This document shows positions 57,649 through 64,000 of a stretch of 64,000 nt of DNA, piece by piece; within the stretch, counting starts at the first letter, position 1, and each line of letters starts with the position of its first letter. The stretch is from an uncultured Cycloclasticus sp. GTDB lineage: Bacteria > Pseudomonadota > Gammaproteobacteria > Methylococcales > Cycloclasticaceae. The position numbers and the translations under genes are program-made. Where the stretch lies: the NCBI GenBank assembly GCA_913060865.1, contig CAJXTU010000007.1:48617-112616 (forward strand), read 5' to 3'. The notes beneath the pieces are model-generated. The model was not told the DNA's origin, did no database searches, and saw only the letters and a list, made by a program, of their open reading frames with translations.

Positions 57649-58845
57649 ATGAATCAAGATTTGGCACATCTTCAACCTTACCCATTTGAGAAACTAGCAA
57701 AACTCAAACACGGTATTACTCCACCTAACGATATCGAGCATATTGCTTTATCTGTTGGGGAGCCAAAGCATCCTACGCCTAAAATAATAACGGATGCATT
57801 ATTGAATCATTTGCACACTTTAGGCCAATACCCAACAACAAAGGGGCTTGATGCATTACGCCAAAGCATAGCGGCTTGGTTAACTCAACGTTTTAGTATC
57901 AGCGCTAGTGCCATCAACCCGAGCAGCCAAATTTTGCCTGTTAGCGGAACACGTGAGGCGCTCTTCTCATTTGCTCAATGTATTGTACAAAGAGGTAACA
58001 ATGCCATCGTTATGATGCCAAACCCTTTCTATCAAATTTATGAAGGGGCCACCATATTAGCCGGTGCAACACCCTACTTTATTAATTGTGATAAAGAAAA
58101 TAACTACTTACCTGATTACAATAGTATCAGTGCCGAGACGTGGAAAAATTGCCAATTACTCTATGTGTGTAACCCGGGCAACCCAAGTGGCGCAACACAT
58201 AGTGAAGAGCAACTAAAACAGCTCATTGAATTGGCCCACCGCTACGATTTTGTTATTGCTGCCGATGAGTGTTATTCAGAAATTTACAATACCGATCAAA
58301 AAAAACCACTGGGTTTATTAGAAGTAAGTCAACTAATGGGCAATACAGATTTTGCCCGTTGCGTGGTTTTTCATAGTCTCTCAAAGCGCTCTAACGCGCC
58401 CGGTTTACGTTCTGGCTTTGTTTCGGGCGACGCCATGATTTTAAAAAGCTACCTTAGCTATCGGACGTATCACGGCTGCACCCTTTCAACACCTACCCAA
58501 CACGCCAGTATTGCTGCTTGGAATGATGAGGAGCACGTTAAACATAACCGCCTGTTATATACCCAAAAATTCAACGATGTTTTAGGTGTAATAGGCAATA
58601 GTTTGGACGTTAAAGCCCCTGACGCGGGCTTTTACTTATGGGCCAAAACACCCATTTCAGACATTGATTTTAGCCAACAACTTTATGCCCAACAGAACAT
58701 TACTGTTTTACCGGGGCAATATCTCGCACGTGGCACAACAAACGGCAACCCCGGCTTAAACCACATACGAATGGCTTTGGTAGCACCCGTTGATGAATGC
58801 TTAGAGGCGGCCCATCGAATTAAACAATTCATACAAACTCTTTAA
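57649..58845 (+). CDS. dapC: Succinyldiaminopimelate transaminase
   Basis: A 398-residue PLP aminotransferase of the DapC type, making N-succinyl-LL-diaminopimelate for lysine and peptidoglycan. YPFEKLAKLKHG at the start is typical, and the PLP lysine is in VFHSLSKRSNAPGLRSGF. NPGNPSGATHSEEQL and AADECYSEIYN are class I/II aminotransferase motifs. It is followed 32 bases later by dapD, which makes its precursor pathway partner. Confidence 0.92.
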   Translation: MNQDLAHLQPYPFEKLAKLKHGITPPNDIEHIALSVGEPKHPTPKIITDALLNHLHTLGQYPTTKGLDALRQSIAAWLTQRFSISASAINPSSQILPVSGTREALFSFAQCIVQRGNNAIVMMPNPFYQIYEGATILAGATPYFINCDKENNYLPDYNSISAETWKNCQLLYVCNPGNPSGATHSEEQLKQLIELAHRYDFVIAADECYSEIYNTDQKKPLGLLEVSQLMGNTDFARCVVFHSLSKRSNAPGLRSGFVSGDAMILKSYLSYRTYHGCTLSTPTQHASIAAWNDEEHVKHNRLLYTQKFNDVLGVIGNSLDVKAPDAGFYLWAKTPISDIDFSQQLYAQQNITVLPGQYLARGTTNGNPGLNHIRMALVAPVDECLEAAHRIKQFIQTL

Positions 58846-58877
58846 AATAATTAACCAATAAACAACAGGATAAACAC

Positions 58878-59696
58878 ATGCAAAACCTTGAAAACATCAT
58901 TAATGAAGCCTTTGAAAATCGTGCAGACTTCGATTCAAAAACAGTATCAGCCGATATTCGCAATGCCGTTGAAAAAGCGCTAAGCCTACTCGATAGTGGT
59001 GAAGGTCGCGTCGCTGAAAAGAAAAATGGTGAATGGATTGTTAACCAATGGTTAAAAAAAGCGGTATTACTATCATTTAAAATTAACGATAACCGCGTGA
59101 TGGATAGCGATGAAAATCGCTACTACGATAAAGTAGAAACTAAATTCGCTAACTACTCAGAAGAAGACTTTAAAAACGGTGGTATGCGTGCGGTGCCGGG
59201 CTCAGTCGTTCGTGCTGGCTCATTCATTGGCCCTAACGTTGTGCTTATGCCATCGTTCGTCAATATCGGCGCCTATGTCGATAGCGGTTCAATGGTAGAC
59301 GGTTGGGCAACGGTTGGCTCATGCGCACAAATTGGTAAAAACGTACATTTATCAGGCGGTGTTGGCATCGGCGGCGTATTAGAACCTTTACAAGCCGGCC
59401 CAACCATTATTGAAGACAACTGTTTTATTGGCGCGCGATCAGAAATCGTAGAAGGCGTGATTGTGGGTGAAGGCTCAGTTATATCAATGGGCGTTTACAT
59501 TGGTCAAAGCACTAAAATTTACAACCGTGAAACAGGCGAAACAATGTACGGGCGCGTGCCACCTTACTCTGTGGTTGTTCCGGGTAACCTGCCATCAAAA
59601 GACGGTTCGCATAGCTTATACGCTGCCATCATCATCAAAACAGTAGATGAAAAAACACGCAGCAAAACAGGCTTAAACGACTTATTAAGGGATTAA
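58878..59696 (+). CDS. dapD: 2,3,4,5-tetrahydropyridine-2,6-dicarboxylate N-succinyltransferase
   Basis: A 272-residue hexapeptide-repeat trimer using succinyl-CoA in DAP synthesis. The short helical N-terminus (to about 100) is followed by the beta-helix: [40 protein letters not shown], and [20 protein letters not shown]. Length is normal. The next gene starts 1 base later. Confidence 0.97.
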   Translation: MQNLENIINEAFENRADFDSKTVSADIRNAVEKALSLLDSGEGRVAEKKNGEWIVNQWLKKAVLLSFKINDNRVMDSDENRYYDKVETKFANYSEEDFKNGGMRAVPGSVVRAGSFIGPNVVLMPSFVNIGAYVDSGSMVDGWATVGSCAQIGKNVHLSGGVGIGGVLEPLQAGPTIIEDNCFIGARSEIVEGVIVGEGSVISMGVYIGQSTKIYNRETGETMYGRVPPYSVVVPGNLPSKDGSHSLYAAIIIKTVDEKTRSKTGLNDLLRD

Positions 59697-59697
59697 T

Positions 59698-60051
59698 ATG
59701 TCCGTTGTTATGTATGGCATTAAAAATTGCGACACTATTAAGAAAGCCAAAAAATGGCTCAACGAACATGATGTTCAATTTACATTCCATGACTACCGTA
59801 AAGATGGCTTAAGTGAGGGCCTTTTATCCTCACTTGAGTCTTCGCTCGGCTGGGAATCCCTACTTAACAAACGCGGCACAACATGGCGTAAACTGCCAGA
59901 AGAAATAAAAGATTCCATTAATAGAGAGTCCGCTATAGCTATTATGCTTGAGAATCCAGCCATCATTAAACGCCCTATTCTCAACACTGGGAAATCACTC
60001 GAACTGGGCTTTTCTGACGCCACCTATCAACAGTTATTTCCATCATCATGA
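59698..60051 (+). CDS. ArsC-like thioredoxin-fold protein YffB/Spx type
   Basis: A 117-residue ArsC-family protein. The catalytic-position Cys11 is in YGIKNCDTIKKAKKWL, and the rest (DYRKDGLSEGL, LNKRGTTWRKL, NPAIIKRPIL) matches YffB. In E. coli yffB also sits directly before dapE. It lacks the second redox cysteine of a true arsenate reductase and works with glutathione in known members, so a link to arsenic should not be assumed. It overlaps dapE by 4 bases. Confidence 0.88.
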   Translation: MSVVMYGIKNCDTIKKAKKWLNEHDVQFTFHDYRKDGLSEGLLSSLESSLGWESLLNKRGTTWRKLPEEIKDSINRESAIAIMLENPAIIKRPILNTGKSLELGFSDATYQQLFPSS

Positions 60052-61175
60052 GCACAACACTTGAGCTAACCCAAGCTTTGCTTAAAAAAATCTCGTTAAC
60101 ACCTGATGATGCAGGCTGCATGGATTTAATGGCAGAATATCTTCAGCAACGTGGCTTTGTTATTGAATGGATGAACTTTGGCGATACCAAAAACATGTGG
60201 GCGCGACGCGGCACAACAGCGCCCGTATTCGCCTTTGCAGGCCATACTGATATTGTCCCTACTGGACCAGTAGACGAATGGGATTCGCCACCGTTTGAGC
60301 CTACGATTAAAGCTGGGCACATCTACGGGCGTGGCGCAGCGGATATGAAAGGTAGCCTAGCGGCTATGCTAACCGCCTGCGATGGCTTTATTACTCAGTA
60401 TGACAACCATGCCGGCTCTATCGCCTTTCTAATCACCAGTGATGAAGAAGGCCCTGCTACAAACGGGACAGTTAAAGTCATGGAAGCACTCGATGCGCGC
60501 GGTGAAAAAATTGACTATTGCATTGTTGGTGAGCCCACAAGCCACAAGAGTTTTGGTGACATGGTACGAGTTGGTCGTCGAGGCTCTATTAATGGTTACT
60601 TAACACTTAATGGCAAACAGGGGCACGTGGCGTACCCAGAGCTGGTTGAAAACCCTATCCATGCCTTTGCTCCAATCTTATCGATTATTACCACAGAGCG
60701 TTGGGATGAAGGCAATGACTACTTTCCACCCACCAGTTTTCAAATATCCAATATCAACGCAGGAACAGGTGTAGAAAACGTTGTACCCGGTGAGCTAAAA
60801 CTTGTTTTTAACTTACGTTTTTCCAGCGAACTTACACCAGAGATCATCAAAAGCCGCATCACACATATTATCGACCAACAATCAGATAATTATGAACTTG
60901 TATGGAAGCTATCCGGCCTACCGTTTATAACCGAACGCGGCGAGCTCACCAACGCAGTTGAAAAGGCCCTGCTTGATGTCACCGGTAAAACCCCCATATT
61001 ATCAACAGGCGGCGGCACATCTGATGGTCGATTTATTGCTCCCTATGGCACACAAGTGATTGAACTTGGGCCCATCAACGAAACCATTCACAAGATTAAT
61101 GAGTGTGTCAGCATTGCAGATTTAGATGCTTTATCATTAACTTATAAAAAAATATTAAGCAATATCTTACTTTGA
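60048..61175 (+). CDS. dapE: Succinyl-diaminopimelate desuccinylase
   Basis: A 375-residue zinc peptidase-family enzyme releasing LL-diaminopimelate. Metal ligands and catalytic residues: His in FAGHTDIVPTGPV, Asp in GRGAADMKGS, Glu-Glu in SDEEGPATNG, and the final His in NETIHKINECVS. RVGRRGSINGYLTLNGKQGH is the dimerisation-domain start. It completes the dapC-dapD-yffB-dapE run. Confidence 0.97.
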   Translation: MSTTLELTQALLKKISLTPDDAGCMDLMAEYLQQRGFVIEWMNFGDTKNMWARRGTTAPVFAFAGHTDIVPTGPVDEWDSPPFEPTIKAGHIYGRGAADMKGSLAAMLTACDGFITQYDNHAGSIAFLITSDEEGPATNGTVKVMEALDARGEKIDYCIVGEPTSHKSFGDMVRVGRRGSINGYLTLNGKQGHVAYPELVENPIHAFAPILSIITTERWDEGNDYFPPTSFQISNINAGTGVENVVPGELKLVFNLRFSSELTPEIIKSRITHIIDQQSDNYELVWKLSGLPFITERGELTNAVEKALLDVTGKTPILSTGGGTSDGRFIAPYGTQVIELGPINETIHKINECVSIADLDALSLTYKKILSNILL

Positions 61176-61203
61176 ATAACCCATTTAACTTATTGGAAAT
61201 TAT

Positions 61204-62553
61204 ATGAAATATGATTATGATCTAATCGCTATTGGTGGTGGAAGTGGTGGTATAGCGGGCGCTAACAGGGCTGCTTCCTACGGCGCAAAATGTGCAGTAA
61301 TCGAACAAGCACGTTTAGGTGGCACTTGCGTCAATGTTGGTTGCGTTCCCAAAAAAGTCATGTGGTTTGCAGCCGCAACAGCCGATGCGATTCATGCGGC
61401 CAGTCATTATGGTTTTGATGCCTCGCTAAACGGGTTTAACTGGGCTGAACTTAAACAAAAACGTGACGCGTATATCAAACGCCTTAACGGCATATACTCA
61501 AACAACCTAAACAATAACGGCGTAGATCATATTGAAGGTAGTGCTTCATTCATTGACCCTCACACTATCCAAGTTGGCAACCAACAAATCACCGCAGAAC
61601 GATTCCTTATCGCCACCGGCGGCAAACCTTCCATACCCAATATTCCTGGTGCAGATTATGGGATTACCTCAGATGGTTTTTTTGAACTTAATACTCAACC
61701 CAAAAAGGTGGCTGTTATTGGTGCTGGCTTTATCGCCGTGGAACTAGCAGGTGTTTTTCAAGCACTGGGTACTCAAGTCAGCCTAGTGGTACGTGGCGAG
61801 CAAGCACTTAGGCAGTTTGATAGCATGCTGGGCAAAGAATTAGCCAAAGCTATGGCGCACCAAGGTATCACGCTAGAAACCAATAGCTCACCCGTATCTA
61901 TAGAAAAAAACTCGCACGGTAAGCTAATCATCCATACCCAACACGGTATTTTAGACGGCGAATTTGACGAGGTATTATGGGCCATTGGTCGAGAAGCTAA
62001 CACCGATGGGTTAAACCTCTCAAGTGTTCAACTAGAAACAAACTCACGGGGTTTTATTGACACCAATGAATGGCAAGAAACGACTCAGAAAAGCATCTAC
62101 GCCGTTGGTGATGTCACCGGAAGAATCGCCTTAACACCCGTCGCGATTGCAGCTGCTCGTCGTTTAAGTGATCGTCTATTTAATAACCAAAGCGACCGTA
62201 AGTTGGACTACAACCTTATTCCCAGTGTTATCTTCTCTCACCCACCCATTGGTACAATTGGGCTCACAGAACAGCAAGCTAGAGAGCAACATGGTGATGA
62301 CGTAACCATATATACATCAACGTTTAACCCAATGACACAAGCACTGTCTACCAGCAAACAACCAACCACAATGAAACTAATAACCGCCGGTAAAGATGAA
62401 AAAGTCGTCGGCTGCCATCTATTTGGCGAAAGCTCTGATGAAATACTTCAAGGCTTTGCTGTTGCAATTAAAATGGGTGCAACAAAGAAGGATTTTGATG
62501 ACACTGTTGCTATTCACCCGACTAACGCTGAAGAATTAGTGACGATGACTTAA
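61204..62553 (+). CDS. gor: Glutathione-disulfide reductase
   Basis: A 449-residue flavoprotein reducing GSSG with NADPH. FAD binding is at GGGSGGIAGANRAASYGAKC, the redox disulfide is in GGTCVNVGCVPKK, and the NADPH site VIGAGFIAVELAG is followed by VVRGEQALRQFD, where the two arginines are the usual NADPH determinants. HPTNAEELVTM is the C-terminal His-Glu pair. It follows dapE by 28 bases and may share its transcript. It complements gloA in the same window. Confidence 0.95.
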   Translation: MKYDYDLIAIGGGSGGIAGANRAASYGAKCAVIEQARLGGTCVNVGCVPKKVMWFAAATADAIHAASHYGFDASLNGFNWAELKQKRDAYIKRLNGIYSNNLNNNGVDHIEGSASFIDPHTIQVGNQQITAERFLIATGGKPSIPNIPGADYGITSDGFFELNTQPKKVAVIGAGFIAVELAGVFQALGTQVSLVVRGEQALRQFDSMLGKELAKAMAHQGITLETNSSPVSIEKNSHGKLIIHTQHGILDGEFDEVLWAIGREANTDGLNLSSVQLETNSRGFIDTNEWQETTQKSIYAVGDVTGRIALTPVAIAAARRLSDRLFNNQSDRKLDYNLIPSVIFSHPPIGTIGLTEQQAREQHGDDVTIYTSTFNPMTQALSTSKQPTTMKLITAGKDEKVVGCHLFGESSDEILQGFAVAIKMGATKKDFDDTVAIHPTNAEELVTMT

Positions 62554-62586
62554 TCAGATCAAGCCAACCGAGCCTACAAGATAAAT

Positions 62587-62626
62587 ATTTTACCCTTAGT
62601 ATCCATCATCATACCTAGGGTAAAAT
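62587..62626. terminator. Hairpin between gor and the DUF4870 gene
   Basis: ATTTTACCCT pairs with AGGGTAAAAT, with partial pairing continuing inward for six more bases. It lies between two convergent genes and is a likely bidirectional terminator. Confidence 0.65.
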
Positions 62627-62643
62627 TCAGCTAAACAGGAATA

Positions 62644-62997
62644 CTAAAAACCCCATCGAGCTGGTTCTGCAATAGCTTGCTGTTTATCCAATGCTTTCAT
62701 TCCCGCAATACAACGCACAATCATCCAAACGACAATAACAAAAAACAAAACATAGCCAATCAGCACAAAAACAAGGATAAAGGCAATAAACGAGTACAAA
62801 ATTCCTAACCAAAACGTCCTTATTTGAAATTGATAATGTGTTTGAAGCCAGGGCTCTGCATCCTGCCTATTCATATACGCCATAATAACGCCAATAAAAG
62901 AAGTAATGCCAAACACCAGACTGGCTAAATATAAAAAATAAACAATTTTAGCATTACCCGAGTTAGCCTCTAATGGCTGATTTTGTAGTTCACTCAC
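62644..62997 (-). CDS. DUF4870 (Tic20-like) small membrane protein
   Basis: A 117-residue protein with three or four helices: IVYFLYLASLVFGITSFIGV, then a loop with MNRQDAEPWLQTHYQFQIRT (the conserved HxxFQ region), and LGILYSFIAFILVFVLIGYV. This is the DUF4870 pattern; its function is unknown. It is 27 bases downstream of the DUF1244 gene and in the same direction. Confidence 0.8.
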   Translation of the reverse strand: MSELQNQPLEANSGNAKIVYFLYLASLVFGITSFIGVIMAYMNRQDAEPWLQTHYQFQIRTFWLGILYSFIAFILVFVLIGYVLFFVIVVWMIVRCIAGMKALDKQQAIAEPARWGF

Positions 62998-63024
62998 AAT
63001 TCACTTCTCCTTATTTAGAATTGA

Positions 63025-63333
63025 CTAAGACAGTCCCTTACGTCTTTTTTCACCTTCTTCAAATATCGCTAGTTGTTCAGCTGTGGCTGGCTGTTGGTAT
63101 TTCTCTTTCCATTCAGCATACGTCATACCGTATACCACTTCTCTAGCCGCATCATAATCAATAGCCACATCACGTTCTTTCGCTTCAGCCATATACCATT
63201 TAGAGAAACAATTGCGACAAAAGTCTGCCAAATTCATTAACTCGATATTTTGCACATCGGTATGCGTTTGGAAATGTTGAATAATTCGTCTAAAGGTTGC
63301 TGCTTCTATTTCTGTCTGTGTTTGTTTATCCAT
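63025..63333 (-). CDS. DUF1244 small protein
   Basis: A 102-residue helical protein. It carries LMNLADFCRNCFSKWYMAEA, the conserved cysteine-containing block of DUF1244, and the DAAREVVYGMTYAEWKEKYQ stretch. Its function is unknown. It starts 14 bases after the zapE stop, so it is likely co-transcribed with it. Confidence 0.85.
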   Translation of the reverse strand: MDKQTQTEIEAATFRRIIQHFQTHTDVQNIELMNLADFCRNCFSKWYMAEAKERDVAIDYDAAREVVYGMTYAEWKEKYQQPATAEQLAIFEEGEKRRKGLS

Positions 63334-63347
63334 GGTTATTCCCTGTT

Positions 63348-63951
63348 TTATGGTAGGTGGGGTCTTTCTAAATAATCGTGTGATTGCATTTCAAGTAGAC
63401 GGCTGACCGTTCGCTCAAATTGAAAGGCTAGCTTCTCGCCTTGATATAACTTATCGGCAGATACCTGTGCCGAGATCACCAATTTAACATTATGATCATA
63501 CAACTCATCCACTAAATTAATGAAACGGTTAGCTAAATCATTCGTCATATCGTTCATTATGGCAACATTAGAAACTAAAACAGTATGATAACAACGTGAT
63601 ATTTCTATGTAGTCTGCTGCACCACGCGGAATATCGCAGATTGCTTGATAATCAAACCAAACAACGCCTTCTGCACAACGTTTAACATCGATCATACGCC
63701 CTTCTATTTCAAGGCTTGATTCAGGCTCCACATCACTGGCAGACAAATGCTCAAAAAGATTTGTTAACACCTGGTCTGCTTGTTGATCTAGCGGCCAATG
63801 ATAAATTTCTGCCTGTTCCAGCTCACGTAATCGATAATCTGTACCACTATCGAGCTTCAGCACATCGCAATGCTCTTTCAAAGCTACAATGGCCGGTAAA
63901 AAGCGCGCTCTTTGAAGACCTCCTTTATATAAACCATCCGGTTCTATATTC
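63348..63951 (-). CDS. zapE: Cell division AFG1-like ATPase ZapE, 3' part only
   Basis: About 200 C-terminal residues of an AFG1-family ATPase associated with the division ring. LYKGGLQRARFLPAIVALKE and YIEISRCYHTVLVSNVAIMN are typical, as is the NRFINLVDELYDHNVKLVIS end region. The Walker A and B part lies outside the sequence. An apparent ATG start just beyond, encoding MCIRDR, is not real: those bases are adapter. The genuine coding sequence is cut at 63951. Confidence 0.88.
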
Positions 63952-64000
63952 CTGTCTCTTATACACATCTGACGCTGCCGACGATATGCAGTGTGTAGAT
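63952..64000. other. Illumina Nextera adapter sequence, not genomic DNA
   Basis: Bases 63952-63970 are the 19-base transposon mosaic end used in Nextera libraries. Bases 63971-63984 (GACGCTGCCGACGA) match the read-1-side adapter, 63985-63992 (TATGCAGT) is the reverse complement of the i5 index ACTGCATA, and 63993-64000 (GTGTAGAT) starts the P5 end. The run therefore comes from an untrimmed read joined to the contig. Confidence 0.97.

Noticed and set aside
59698..60051. YffB-type gene as an arsenate reductase
   Set aside because: It belongs to the YffB branch and sits before dapE as in E. coli; it lacks evidence for arsenate chemistry.
63951..63968. ATG start encoding MCIRDR before zapE
   Set aside because: The bases belong to the adapter mosaic end, so the start and these six codons are artefacts.

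Overview
The window is an AT-rich chromosomal stretch from a gammaproteobacterium. The evidence is gene order: queA-tgt-yajC-secD-secF, yceD-rpmF-fabH-fabD-fabG-acpP-fabF-pabB-pabC-mltG-tmk-holB-pilZ-tatD, suhB/trmJ/cysE, and dapC-dapD-yffB-dapE. A two-subunit aromatic-ring dioxygenase with a ring-cleavage-type hydrolase fits a marine hydrocarbon degrader such as Cycloclasticus or a relative. That genus is an inference from memory of the families and was not tested.

Layout. 1-2.2 kb: end of a HAD phosphatase, rmuC and a YciK-like reductase. 2.2-5.8 kb: cysteine desulfurase, cysE, trmJ and divergent suhB. 5.9-11.2 kb: queuosine/Sec operon. 11.35 kb: tRNA-Leu(CAA). 11.8-16.3 kb: DUF4010 membrane protein, then an arsenate-efflux set (arsR, GAPDH, arsJ). 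16.3-20.3 kb: fused indolepyruvate:ferredoxin oxidoreductase and a MaoC hydratase. 20.5-23.8 kb: MATE exporter, GDPD phosphodiesterase, class V aminotransferase. 24.0-26.8 kb: alpha/beta hydrolase divergent from ring-hydroxylating dioxygenase alpha and beta. 27.2-31.0 kb: ispG, cold-shock protein, mazG, SpmA/SpmB-like fusion. 31.1-37.1 kb: a lipid-type cluster (LpxL-like acyltransferase, fatty acyl-AMP ligase fused to an ACP, Sfp-type PPTase, PlsC-alpha/beta hydrolase fusion). 37.1-40.9 kb: mtaB, cysZ and a MinD-like ATPase with a long unknown tail. 40.9-52.2 kb: the large fab/pab/tmk/holB block on the minus strand. 52.2-57.6 kb: maf, gloA, lytic transglycosylase, diguanylate cyclase, NodIJ-type ABC exporter, DUF2064 protein. 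57.6-62.6 kb: lysine/DAP genes and glutathione reductase. 62.6-63.95 kb: two small DUF genes and a cut-off zapE.

The most unusual material is the FAAL-ACP/PPTase/acyltransferase cluster, the MinD-like protein, the absence of plsX from its usual place between rpmF and fabH (a 10-bp-stem hairpin sits there), and a PabB whose PIKGT-type motif reads PIAGT. The last 49 bases (63952-64000) are not genomic: they match an Illumina Nextera adapter with an i5 index, so the sequence right of 63951 is an assembly artefact and zapE is cut there. I saw no insertion sequence, prophage or CRISPR array.
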